A stretch of DNA of 48,131 nucleotides, from assembly GCA_028714475.1 (NCBI GenBank), contig JAQTNC010000010.1, forward strand, positions 1 to 48,131. The letters run 5' to 3'. Shown piece by piece: positions 1 to 8,242 of this stretch (position 1 is the first letter of the stretch; every line of letters starts with the position of its first letter). The notes beneath the pieces are model-generated. The model made no database searches. It saw nothing but the letters and a program-made list of their open reading frames with translations, and had not been told where the DNA came from. This DNA is from Patescibacteria group bacterium (lineage in GTDB: Bacteria > Patescibacteriota > Patescibacteriia > SG8-24). The translations under genes and the position numbers were made by a program.

Positions 1-1396
1 ATTGATTCGGATTCGTTATTTCATATTCCCAGACAACCTTTTCATTTTGGTCGATCTCGACGGCTTTTTCCGGCGTCCCATGATTGGCGAACAACAGATC
101 GCCGTTTGCGAGCAAGACCGGATCATGTTGCTCGATCATCAACCCGTCGCCAATCGTTTTGACCACATTGCCTTGCGGGTCAACCTCAACAACCATATTG
201 AAGTTTCTTGTGCTGATCAGCGTGTTCCCGTTGCTTAACCTGGTTACGGCATTCGTGTGGGTCCAGCCCTGCTTCATGATGCTCTTATACGGTTCAACAT
301 TATAATGATCCCTGGCATACCAAGACCAGACGACCTTCCCGGTCGGGTCGACCTCCACTACCTGCGCGTCGCTCATCAGGTCATTGTTGCCATAAACGAA
401 CAAGGTGTTACCGTTGGGCAGCCGGTCCGCGTCGTGGGATATCTTGGTCGTTTTGTAAGACCAGACGACCTGTTTGTCCCGGTTGATCTCGTAGACTCCG
501 TTGCCCGGCAGCACGAACAGGATATCGTTGTTTGACAACCGCTCGACGTCAAGGCCCGGATTCGTATATCTCTTCAACTCCGTCGGAAGATCATATTCCC
601 AAATGATCTCGCCCAACATGTTCACCTCGATGATTCTTGGCTTGTCCGTATTGTGATTGTCGGCCAGCAAGGTCGTCCCGGCCATCACCTTGTTCTCGTC
701 ATACACCTCGACGGTGAAATCCGGATCCACGACACCCCTCACCATCGGCGTTTCTACCGCAGGTTCGGTTCCAAAATCCGAATTGACGGGAACCGACGAT
801 AAATCATTGTTGGTGATGCCAAGACTCAAAAACCTCATGATCTGATAGGCCGCTTCCCCGTCCTTCATGTAATATCTTTTCCCGTCCTTGGGATTCAGGT
901 ACCAGGCTTCGCCGCGAGATTCAACCTGCAACAATATCCTCCCCTTTAATCTCGTGACCAGAGCCGTGTCGTACGTCAGTTTGCCTGGCCCCAGAGGGTC
1001 AGTGTTACGGGTCAAGACCTCCAGCCCGTCGGACACCCCATCGCCGTCAGTGTCAGCTACCGCCGGATCGGTCTTCAAGCCGCCTTCCAACTTATCCGAT
1101 AACCCGTCGCCATCCGTGTCGGTATCGCTGAACCTCGCTTCAACGCCGACTGGAATTTTATTTAAGTCGGCATTCGCGATGCCCAACCCGAATTCCCTCA
1201 AGGCATCATAGGCCACAGCCCCGTTTTCCAGATAAACCCTCGTTAATTTCACCGGGTCGACATACCAGGCTTCCCCATGGGATTCAACCTGCAGTAAAAT
1301 GTACCCACTCAACCTTTGGGGCATGGTCTCGGCCGAAGCGATTAATGAGATTCCCAGCACCCCGAAAATAGCGAGCGGTAAAATTTTTTTCAGCAT
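1..1396 (-). CDS. Secreted beta-propeller (arylsulfotransferase/PQQ-like) protein with N-terminal duplicated 'ILLQVESxGEAWYV' domains and DxDxDG (thrombospondin type 3-like) repeats; partial, runs off window start
   Basis: Reverse-strand frame from ATG at 1396 is open to position 1 and reads MLKK.LPLAIFGVLGISLIASAETMPQRLSGYILLQVESHGEAWYVDPVKLTRVYLENGAVAYDALREFGLGIANADLNKIPVG...DTDTDGDGLSDKLEGG...RILLQVESRGEAWYLNPKDGKRYYMKDGEAAYQIMRFLSLGITNNDLSSVPV...VVEVDPTGKVVWSWYARDHYN...NGNTLIS. Not in the ORF track because no stop codon lies in the window. Confidence 0.85.
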   Translation of the reverse strand, partial: MLKKILPLAIFGVLGISLIASAETMPQRLSGYILLQVESHGEAWYVDPVKLTRVYLENGAVAYDALREFGLGIANADLNKIPVGVEARFSDTDTDGDGLSDKLEGGLKTDPAVADTDGDGVSDGLEVLTRNTDPLGPGKLTYDTALVTRLKGRILLQVESRGEAWYLNPKDGKRYYMKDGEAAYQIMRFLSLGITNNDLSSVPVNSDFGTEPAVETPMVRGVVDPDFTVEVYDENKVMAGTTLLADNHNTDKPRIIEVNMLGEIIWEYDLPTELKRYTNPGLDVERLSNNDILFVLPGNGVYEINRDKQVVWSYKTTKISHDADRLPNGNTLFVYGNNDLMSDAQVVEVDPTGKVVWSWYARDHYNVEPYKSIMKQGWTHTNAVTRLSNGNTLISTRNFNMVVEVDPQGNVVKTIGDGLMIEQHDPVLLANGDLLFANHGTPEKAVEIDQNEKVVWEYEITNPNQ

Positions 1397-1480
1397 ATTT
1401 CCCTTTATTCCGCGATTAATTTCACTCGGTCTCCATAATGAATTATAGCAAAAACAAGCCAGCACATACACTGACCCCAT

Positions 1481-1512
1481 AAAAAACTCCCCCAGCCTGG
1501 CCGGGGGAGTTT
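1481..1512 (-). terminator. Rho-independent terminator of the SdrD-like gene
   Basis: ACTCCCCC...GGGGGAGT stem followed on the minus strand by a T-rich run (complement of ataaaaaact). Confidence 0.75.
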
Positions 1513-1534
1513 CGCGTCGAGTTTTCTGTGGTAT

Positions 1535-2422
1535 TTACATCGGCTGCGGCTCCGAGACCGGCTTGTTCCCGAAATTCTGGATGACGGTCTGGCCTGCCGT
1601 GAGGTTCAGCTGCACACAGCCGTTCGGCGCCGGTTCGGTTGGCGCCCACAGCATCGGATTGGTCAGGGGCAACGCCTCACAGAGGTCATAGGTGCCCGCT
1701 GCCAGCGAACCCAGGGTGTAAGACCCGTCGGTGCCTGACGCGACCGAGGCCACGACGGTCGTGGACCCCGACGCCTTGAGCTGCACGGTGATGCCCGGCA
1801 TGCCTTCCTCGCCGTCATCGGTGCCGTTGGCGTTCATGTCCTTGTAGACCCGGCCGCTGACCGTGATGGCGCCCGGCTCCTCGCCCGCGACCACCTTGAA
1901 GTTGTCGGTCTTGCTGGCGTTGTTCTGGAACCCGAAGTTGCCCTTGTCGGCCGAGTAGTTCGCGACCGCCGTCACCCAGACCTTGTACTCGCCGCCCGGG
2001 TTAGACGTATTGCTGAACGGCGCCAGGCCAACGGTCTTGCCGTTGCACGGGCCGGTCGAGGTCGCGTGAGTCGTACCGAGATAACCGCTGATGACGCCGC
2101 CCTGAACCGCGAACTTGCGCTGGTCGATGCCGTCCGTCGAAAGCAACGTCTTGCCCGACGGATCCGTGACCTGGAAGTAGTATTCGCCGTTAGCGAGTCC
2201 GGCCGCGCCGCACTTGCCGTTTTGCGGGCCGCCGTTCAGGAACACCGCTTCCTTGGCCGGATAGAGGTTCTGGTTCACCACCGTCCCGGTCTTGTTGGTC
2301 GTGAAGATGGCGCCGGAATTCGCGTTGGACGCGCCCTGGCTGGTCAGGGTCGTCTTTACCGCTACGCCCGCCAAAACCAGTACGACGGCGATAATCAATA
2401 ATTTAGCGTGTTTGGGATTCAT
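1535..2422 (-). CDS. Secreted protein with C-terminal SdrD B-like (Cna-B type) domain
   Basis: 295 aa; N-terminal signal/TM segment AKLLIIAVVLVLAGVAV; C-terminal VSGRVYKDMNANGTDDGEEGMPGITVQLKASG...DGSYTLGSLAAGTYDL typical of SdrD B-like repeats. Confidence 0.8.
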   Translation of the reverse strand: MNPKHAKLLIIAVVLVLAGVAVKTTLTSQGASNANSGAIFTTNKTGTVVNQNLYPAKEAVFLNGGPQNGKCGAAGLANGEYYFQVTDPSGKTLLSTDGIDQRKFAVQGGVISGYLGTTHATSTGPCNGKTVGLAPFSNTSNPGGEYKVWVTAVANYSADKGNFGFQNNASKTDNFKVVAGEEPGAITVSGRVYKDMNANGTDDGEEGMPGITVQLKASGSTTVVASVASGTDGSYTLGSLAAGTYDLCEALPLTNPMLWAPTEPAPNGCVQLNLTAGQTVIQNFGNKPVSEPQPM

Positions 2423-2651
2423 AATTTGGATTGTTAATCCGCTTAATATATAGGCTATTTGAATGGCGGCTTGCCGGATGGCGCCCGAGGTCGCGTGGGC
2501 TAGGCCAGAAAGCTTGTATAAATATTATCACGAGCAGCAGTTTTTTCGCAAAAAGTCAGCCCATGCCAGAACCGCGTCGTGGTCTTGCCCTGTAAGCCGT
2601 TTTTTCCTTAATTGCTGCGATTTGGTTCGGCAAAAGATGGTGGTATAATAA

Positions 2652-2814
2652 GAGCCTATCCCAATAGGTATTCGCGGCGCGAAAGCGGGCGTTTCCCGCA
2701 GGACCGGCGCGAGAAACCTCGTCGAAATATCTCGGGATATTCCTCCTCGGTTTTCGCGCGGTCCTGCGGGAAGCCTCCCGTTTTCGCCTCGCAAACCCCT
2801 ATTGGGATAGGCTC
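2652..2814. mobile_element. MITE-like full-length palindrome (163 bp) with perfect terminal inverted repeats and TAA flanks
   Basis: Left end agagcctatcccaatagg (2651-2668) is the exact reverse complement of right end cctattgggataggctct (2798-2815); the interior is also imperfectly palindromic (ttcccgcaggaccg / cggtcctgcgggaa). TAA lies on both sides of gagcc...ggctc. Confidence 0.65.
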
Positions 2815-2850
2815 TAAGTTCGATATTCAACAATAACCAACGTTTCTCCT

Positions 2851-3156
2851 ATGAAACGCTCCCTATCATTCGTTTTGATGGCTGCCGCGCTGGTGTTCGT
2901 CGGTGCCGGTTGCGGTCGGCAGACCCCGACGCCACAGCCGATGCCGGCCGTTCCGCCGGTCGAGAGTCAGCCGACCCCGGCGGTACCTAACGCCGAGGAG
3001 ACCTTGCCGGAAGTTAACGCGGCGGTTGACGAGGTTCTGGCCAATGGTCAAGCCGAAACCGACCTGGCGGAAGCCGAAACCAGCGATGCCAGCGAACTCG
3101 ACAAGGTGAACGAGGAAGCTAACAACATCAGCAACGCGGATTATGACCTCCAATAA
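2851..3156 (+). CDS. Small putative lipoprotein
   Basis: 101 aa; MKRSLSFVLMAAALVFVGAGCGRQ lipobox followed by Pro/Ala/Glu-rich sequence. Confidence 0.65.
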   Translation: MKRSLSFVLMAAALVFVGAGCGRQTPTPQPMPAVPPVESQPTPAVPNAEETLPEVNAAVDEVLANGQAETDLAEAETSDASELDKVNEEANNISNADYDLQ

Positions 3157-3979
3157 TCTCCAGAACAAAATCGTTGGCGGGCTGCTGGCGTTGAGTCTGC
3201 TCATGCCGATGGCCGTGGCCGCAGAGGAGGATTCCGGTGCGGCCGCCCGGCCCAGTGCCGTCCGCGCCCAGCGCAATTTCTGCACGGTGCTTACGGCGCG
3301 ACCGTTGAACGAGCGATTTGCCACTCAAATCCAGCAGCGCGAAAAGAATCTGACCACGCGGCGCACCGAGGTGAATAAGCGCCTGAAGGACAATCGCGCC
3401 CAGCGCGACTCCAAGCTGGAGGGTCTCCGTGTCCAGCAGGATCAGAAGCGCGGCGGCGCCGTGGATGCGTTGCAGGAGAAGTTTAAGGGCGAGGAGCAGA
3501 AGCAGGCCATCCTGAAATTCCAGGCCGCCGTGGCTGCGGCCGCCGAGGTGCGTCGTGCCGCCGTGGATGCGTCCACCGCCGCCTATCGCAAGGGTTTGGA
3601 TGATGCCTTGGCCAGCCGCAAGACAGCCGTGGACGCGGCGGTCACGGCATTCCGCACGGCCGTGAAAGCGGCCGAGGACAAGGCCAAGGCCGATTGCGCC
3701 GTGACTGGCGCTGACCCAGTGGCGGTCCGCGAGGTCATGCGCGTGAGCGTGGAAGCGGCGCGCACCCAGTTCAAGACCGCCTTGCAGGCGGCGGAGAAGG
3801 TCGGGCCGCAGGCGTCGGATTTGGCCAAGACCCGCCAGGATGCCGTGAAGAAGGCTATGGACGACTGGAAGGCCGCCGTGGAGAAGGCGCGAGATGAGCT
3901 GAAGACCGCGCTGGCGGCTCTCGCTCCGGCGACCGGCGTACTGCCGGTGCCATCCGAAAATACCCCGCCCACCTCGTAA
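3143..3979 (+). CDS. Secreted Ala/Lys-rich coiled-coil protein
   Basis: 278 aa with signal peptide (LLALSLLMPMAVAAEE), long Ala/Lys/Glu/Arg helical region; overlaps the upstream lipoprotein ORF by 14 bp. Confidence 0.7.
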   Translation: MTSNNLQNKIVGGLLALSLLMPMAVAAEEDSGAAARPSAVRAQRNFCTVLTARPLNERFATQIQQREKNLTTRRTEVNKRLKDNRAQRDSKLEGLRVQQDQKRGGAVDALQEKFKGEEQKQAILKFQAAVAAAAEVRRAAVDASTAAYRKGLDDALASRKTAVDAAVTAFRTAVKAAEDKAKADCAVTGADPVAVREVMRVSVEAARTQFKTALQAAEKVGPQASDLAKTRQDAVKKAMDDWKAAVEKARDELKTALAALAPATGVLPVPSENTPPTS

Positions 3980-4009
3980 TCACCGTCGTGATTGGATTTT
4001 TGCCGTTTG

Positions 4010-4038
4010 AACCCGGTCCGAAAAGGCCGGGTTTTTGG
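4010..4038 (+). terminator. Rho-independent terminator
   Basis: AACCCGG-tccgaaaagg-CCGGGTTTTT. Confidence 0.8.
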
Positions 4039-4046
4039 TGTACATC

Positions 4047-4075
4047 TTGACAAATCACGGGAAATATGCTATGGT
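4047..4075 (+). promoter_or_regulatory. Sigma70-type promoter for orphan RNA
   Basis: TTGACA (4047-4052), 17-nt spacer, TATGGT (4070-4075). Confidence 0.6.
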
Positions 4076-4080
4076 TTATG

Positions 4081-4376
4081 GTCGTTGCGTTCGTTGGGAC
4101 GGAACTGCCTAAGAAACAGCCCGACGCCCGCATGACGATTATGAAGGAGTAGAACAAGCCGACAACCGCACAAATTTGAACATTGAGGAGCCTCATAAGA
4201 GGAACCAAGCGGCCTCGTGCCGCCCGAAGAGAAAGACCCATGGGTGGGTCCATAAAAAATACCCGGGCAGGTTAGCCCCTTAGCAACCATGGTCAGCGAC
4301 TGCCATCCCCAATTGCCGCCCGCCACCGCCTGCACGAAGATGTTCGCCTCTGTGCGACATCGCAGGCGGTGGTTTT
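4081..4376 (+). ncRNA. Candidate structured ncRNA of unknown family
   Basis: Between a good promoter and a terminator hairpin (CCACCGCCTGC 4323-4333 / GCAGGCGGTGG 4362-4372 + TTTT); contains several stems (TGCG..CGTTGGG / CCCGACG..CGCA; GCGGC-GCCGC; GACCCA-TGGGTC) and no convincing ORF. Confidence 0.45.
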
Positions 4377-4462
4377 AAATATCTTGAAATTCGGCGGAAA
4401 ATGGTTAAAATAAGGTGGATAGCTTAAGGGGCCCTTATTACCCGATTGTTCGATCGCAGAGC

Positions 4463-4619
4463 GGAGAGGTGCTCGAGTGGTTTAAGAGGACGGTCTTGAA
4501 AACCGTCGACCCGCAAGGGTGAGTCGCGAGTCAACGAGCGATTCACGGGTGCCAAAGGGCACCCTGGATTTCGCGAGCGTCTCCCATTCTTCGCGAGCGA
4601 AACCGTGAGTTCTCCGCCA
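4463..4619 (+). pseudogene. tRNA-Ser(UGA)-like gene interrupted in the variable arm by an 82-nt element; T-arm truncated
   Basis: GGAGAGGTGCTCGAGTGGTTTAAGAGGACGGTCTTGAAAACCGTCGACCCGCAAGGGT (4463-4520), element 4521-4602, then ccgtgagttc-tccgcca (4603-4619). Confidence 0.6.
4521..4602 (+). repeat. Three-hairpin structured element, copy A (inside tRNA-Ser-like sequence)
   Basis: Stem1 GAGTCGC/GCGATTC, stem2 GGGTGCC/GGCACCC, stem3 TTTCGC/GCGAAA; same architecture as copy B with different stem sequences. Confidence 0.6.
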
Positions 4620-4647
4620 CCGTTATTTAATAAGTCAATCGCAGAGC

Positions 4648-4760
4648 GGAGAGGTGGCCGAGTGGGTCGATTGCGAGTTGGCGAGCAATCGACGGGTCGC
4701 ATCGGCGACCCGGGGTTTGCCGAGCGATTTCCTATAATACGCGAGGCAAACTAAGGCAGC
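4648..4760 (+). pseudogene. tRNA-Ser-like 5' fragment interrupted in the D-loop by a second copy of the element
   Basis: GGAGAGGTGGCCGAGTGG (4648-4665), insert, then CTAAGGC, which would restore the D-stem (GCC/GGC). Confidence 0.5.
4667..4750 (+). repeat. Three-hairpin structured element, copy B
   Basis: Stem1 TCGATTGC/GCAATCGA, stem2 GGGTCGC/GCGACCC, stem3 TTTGCC/GGCAAA; loops GAGTnnnnGA-type and GAGCG...CGCGA as in copy A. Confidence 0.6.
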
Positions 4761-4778
4761 TTTCATTGTTGGCAGGGC

Positions 4779-4866
4779 GGAGGGGTGCTCGAGTGGTTTA
4801 AGAGGACGGTCTTGAAAACCGTTGACCAGAAATGGTCCGTGGGTTCGAATCCCACCCCCTCCGCCA
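4779..4866 (+). tRNA. tRNA-Ser (anticodon UGA), CCA encoded
   Basis: GGAGGGG acceptor pairs CCCCTCC; anticodon arm ACGGT-CTTGAAA-ACCGT; long variable arm GACCAGAAATGGTC; T-arm GTGGGTTCGAATCCCAC; ends GCCA. Confidence 0.95.
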
Positions 4867-4874
4867 TGCCAATA

Positions 4875-4923
4875 AACCGTCGATCCGAAAGGATCCGTGA
4901 GTTCAAATCTCACCCTCTCCGCT
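4875..4923 (+). pseudogene. 3' half of a tRNA-Ser gene (anticodon 3' stem to acceptor)
   Basis: ACCGTCGATCCGAAAGGATCCGTGAGTTCAAATCTCACCCTCTCCGCT; its CCTCTCC acceptor matches the GGAGAGG 5' fragments at 4463 and 4648. Confidence 0.6.
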
Positions 4924-5019
4924 CCGCGATTGAATCAGGGCTAAGGCGGACCAGCCGTAGGCTGGGAATCTCACCCTCTCCGCTGCGGCATAGAAATTAG
5001 AAAGGGCGAACCGCCGCGT

Positions 5020-5379
5020 ATGGAAACACTTAAAGAAATCCAGGCACTCATCGAATCCAACCCGGTCGCGCTCGCGACGGTGACGGCCGAGAACAAGCCG
5101 AACGTCATCGGCGTGGCTTTTGTTAAAGTTGTTTCTGAAAATCAGGTTTTGGTTACTGATAACTACATGAACCAAACCCTGAAGGATTTGGCGGGGAACA
5201 ATAACGTTTGTCTGTTGGTTTGGGATAAGGAGCTGAAGGGGTGCAAACTGATCGGGCAAGCGGAGTATCATGCTGATGGCGAGTGGAAGAAATTTGTCGA
5301 GCAGATGGAGGATAACAAGGGCCTGCCAGCGAAGGGCGCAATCCTGATTAGCGTTTCAAAAATCATCCCGTCCCGCTAG
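5020..5379 (+). CDS. Pyridoxamine 5'-phosphate oxidase-like flavin-binding family protein
   Basis: 119 aa; NPVALATVTAENKPNVIGVAFVKVVSENQVLVTDNYMNQTLKDL typical of the PNPOx-like split barrel. Confidence 0.75.
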   Translation: METLKEIQALIESNPVALATVTAENKPNVIGVAFVKVVSENQVLVTDNYMNQTLKDLAGNNNVCLLVWDKELKGCKLIGQAEYHADGEWKKFVEQMEDNKGLPAKGAILISVSKIIPSR

Positions 5380-5511
5380 AAGAGCCGTGCCATTACGAAT
5401 ACAAAGAAATACTGATACAATAAAATAAATTCGCAATTAGTCGGATTTTATTAGATAAGTCGTCGTTAAGTCGGCCTAGGATTGTCTGGGCCGTCCAGCG
5501 TCGGACATCGT

Positions 5512-7557
5512 ATGTCCAAGCTAAATTTCAGTCGGTTTTTTAGAAACCTAAACCGCCCGCTCGTCTATTCAGCGCTGTTCTTGGGGCTCGTCTTCCCGAT
5601 AGCCCTCATCGGCCTGTTCAGTTTCCGCAGCACCAAAAAGGCCCTGACGGAAGAGGTCCTGGATAGGCGACCGACGGTCTCCATCTTGGCCGCGGCGGTG
5701 GTCAAGACGCGATTTGACGGCTTAGTCGAGCTGGGCACGTCTTTTGTCGAACGCCCGGATTTCCGCCAGCTCGTCGCTGAAGGCAAGTGGGCCGAGGCCA
5801 TCAATCGGCTTGAGGACGTTACGAAGGAATACCCGCAGGTTGATCGCCTGTTCGTGACCGACCTGGACGGGGTCATCAGGTCCGATTTCCCGGCAGCGAC
5901 GCCGTCCGTAATCGGAGAGAGCCGGTCCGGCAAGGATTGGTACAAGGGAGTCAGCCGTGAATGGCAGCCGTATGTTTCCGAGATTTATCAGAGCGGGGCG
6001 CAGCCGAAATACAACGTCGTCGGCGTGGCCGTTCCGATTCGGGGCGCGAACCAGCGGCCGACTGGCGTTTTGGTGATTCAGGTGAAGCTGGAGACGGTTC
6101 TCGAGTGGCTGAAGAAGATGCAGCCCAACCAGCCGGCCTTCATCTATCTCGTCGATCAGCACGGCAACGTCTTGGGACTTCCAGGGTACCGACTGCAGGA
6201 CAACATCGTGAATCTCTTGACGGACCCAATCGTGCAGAAGGTGCTGCGCGGGGAGCGGGGCATGGAGCAGTCCTATAATCAGGCGGATAAGGAGGATCGT
6301 CTGTCCGCTTTTGAGCCGGTTCCCGTCTATGGCTGGGGCGTCATCATGGCCGAACCGGCGGACATCGCGTTTTCCGAGGTCGATAGGCAATTGGGTGTTC
6401 AGTTGGCCATCTTCGGCGCCTTGGCCTTGGGAGGTTGTCTTGTGGCCATCACCGTGTTGTTTCTCCTCTCCGGGCTTTTCCGGTATCGGCAGGAGGAAAA
6501 GGTCATCATGGAGAGCATCGGCGACGGCGTCGTAGCCATTGATCGGCAGTGGAACATCACCCTCTGGAACAAGGTGGCCACGCGTCTGACCGGTTGGTCG
6601 GAGGCGGAGGTGATGGGGCGCCCCTTGCGGCAGTTTGCCAAGTTCATGCGCGAGTCCGACGGCAGCGAGAACGTCGTCTTCATCGAGGAGGCCATGCTTC
6701 GTGGCGAGACAAAGACGATGGAAAACCACTCGGTGCTGGTGACCAAGGACGGCCGGCGCGTGCCCGTGGGCGACAGCGCTGCCCCGGTTTTTGACCAGGC
6801 TGGCTTGGTGAGCGGGGCGGTCATCATCTTCCGGGACGTTTCGACGGAGCGGGAGCTGGCTGAAAGGGAAAAGGCGATGATTAAGCTCAAGGAAGATTTC
6901 CTGTTCAAGACCGTCCATGACTTGCGTTCGCCGTCATCGATCATCAAGATGGCGATTGATTCCTGCGACAAATCGGCCGCTGGCCTGGGTCCGCAGGCAG
7001 TCAAGAGCCTCGGCTACGTCAAGGTCGCCAACGACCGCATCCTCAAGCTGATCAGCAGCCTCCTCAAGATCGGCCAAGAGACCAACCCGCAGTTCCTGTT
7101 GGAGTGTCAGCCAATGGCGATTCGTGGCGTCTTGGAAGACGTAGTGGCCGAATTGGCTCCCAAGGCGACAGCGAAGCGCGTCACTTTTGAGCACGGCGAG
7201 GCGTCCGGCCTGCCCGAAATCAGCGGCAATCAGGACGCGCTCAAGGAGGTCTTCGTGAACCTGCTGGACAACGCCATCAAATATAATAAGGAAGGTGGTC
7301 AGGTGAAGATTGGTTACGAGGTGGTGGGACGGACGGTACGGGTGTCGGTGGAGGATACCGGGCGAGGCATCCCGCTGGAAGCCGTCGGCAAGCTGTTCAC
7401 GGCCTATTTCCGCGCTGACATCAGCAAGGACATCGAGGGGTCCGGGCTGGGGCTGTATATCGTCAAGAATCTGGTGGAGAAGATGGGCGGCTCGGTAGCC
7501 GTGAAGTCCACCGTCGGTCAAGGCACGCGTTTCACGGTTTCGCTGCCGATAGCTTGA
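5512..7557 (+). CDS. Membrane sensor histidine kinase (extracellular dCache/PDC-like sensor, PAS, HisKA/HATPase)
   Basis: Two TM segments flank a sensor domain; PAS (IMESIGDGVVAIDRQWNITLWNKVATRLTGWSEAEVMGRPL); KEDFLFKTVHDLRSP H-box; ATPase NLLDNAIKYNKEGG, DTGRGIP, GSGLGLYIVKNLVEKMGG. Confidence 0.9.
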   Translation: MSKLNFSRFFRNLNRPLVYSALFLGLVFPIALIGLFSFRSTKKALTEEVLDRRPTVSILAAAVVKTRFDGLVELGTSFVERPDFRQLVAEGKWAEAINRLEDVTKEYPQVDRLFVTDLDGVIRSDFPAATPSVIGESRSGKDWYKGVSREWQPYVSEIYQSGAQPKYNVVGVAVPIRGANQRPTGVLVIQVKLETVLEWLKKMQPNQPAFIYLVDQHGNVLGLPGYRLQDNIVNLLTDPIVQKVLRGERGMEQSYNQADKEDRLSAFEPVPVYGWGVIMAEPADIAFSEVDRQLGVQLAIFGALALGGCLVAITVLFLLSGLFRYRQEEKVIMESIGDGVVAIDRQWNITLWNKVATRLTGWSEAEVMGRPLRQFAKFMRESDGSENVVFIEEAMLRGETKTMENHSVLVTKDGRRVPVGDSAAPVFDQAGLVSGAVIIFRDVSTERELAEREKAMIKLKEDFLFKTVHDLRSPSSIIKMAIDSCDKSAAGLGPQAVKSLGYVKVANDRILKLISSLLKIGQETNPQFLLECQPMAIRGVLEDVVAELAPKATAKRVTFEHGEASGLPEISGNQDALKEVFVNLLDNAIKYNKEGGQVKIGYEVVGRTVRVSVEDTGRGIPLEAVGKLFTAYFRADISKDIEGSGLGLYIVKNLVEKMGGSVAVKSTVGQGTRFTVSLPIA

Positions 7558-7653
7558 TGTCTTGATTGCCAGGTGTGGAAACCACAGCCCGGCCTCGGGT
7601 CGCGGTTTTTGGTTCAATGCGGTAAAATAACGGCGGGCTAACTTTGAATCGCT

Positions 7654-8238
7654 GTGTCAAACGCCGAGACCATCACCCCCAGACCCGGCCTGCCGCCCAG
7701 CGCCAAACTGGTTTTCCAGGGCGTAATTTTTGAGGTGTGGCAGTGGGAGCAGGAGATGTTCGACGGGACGAAGGAGACCTTCGAGCGCATTTGGCGTCCG
7801 CCGACGGTCGAGGTCATCGCGACGGTGGGGGACAGGATAATCCTGGAGGAGCAGGACCAGCCGGATCGGCACGGCAATCTCAATTTCGTGAGCGGACGGG
7901 CCGATAAGAACGGCGACGTGATGGCCGAGGCGAAGCGTGAGCTGCTCGAGGAGACCGGCTACGAATCCGATGACTGGGAATTGTTCTTGAAGCACGGGCT
8001 CGAAGCCAAGATCCTGCACGATTGTTACTATTTCATCGCCCGCGGCTGTCGGAGAGTTCGAGAACCGCAACTGGATGCCGGCGAAAGAATTGAGACGCGA
8101 CTCATTTCGTTTGAGGAGCTGATCCGACTTTCGGATGAACCGCGGTTCTGGGTCGCGCCGCAATTCGTCAATTTTCTTTTGCGCCTGCAGGCCGACCCGC
8201 AAAAGAGGGAAGAGTTCCAGAAAAAGTTATTTCCCTAA
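7654..8238 (+). CDS. Nudix hydrolase (ADP-ribose pyrophosphatase-like)
   Basis: Nudix box GRADKNGDVMAEAKRELLEETGYE; GTG start. Confidence 0.8.
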   Translation: MSNAETITPRPGLPPSAKLVFQGVIFEVWQWEQEMFDGTKETFERIWRPPTVEVIATVGDRIILEEQDQPDRHGNLNFVSGRADKNGDVMAEAKRELLEETGYESDDWELFLKHGLEAKILHDCYYFIARGCRRVREPQLDAGERIETRLISFEELIRLSDEPRFWVAPQFVNFLLRLQADPQKREEFQKKLFP

Positions 8239-8242
8239 ACCT

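Noticed and set aside
2-1211. Several short plus-strand ORFs at the window start
   Set aside because: All are antisense to the continuous minus-strand secreted beta-propeller gene (1-1396).
2528-2836. ORFs on both strands with similar translations (RAYPNR...PIGIGS)
   Set aside because: Artefact of the palindromic MITE-like element; no coding signature.
4424-5000. ORFs with peptides such as MLEWFKRTVLKT...SNPTPSA
   Set aside because: Translations of tRNA-Ser sequences and fragments.
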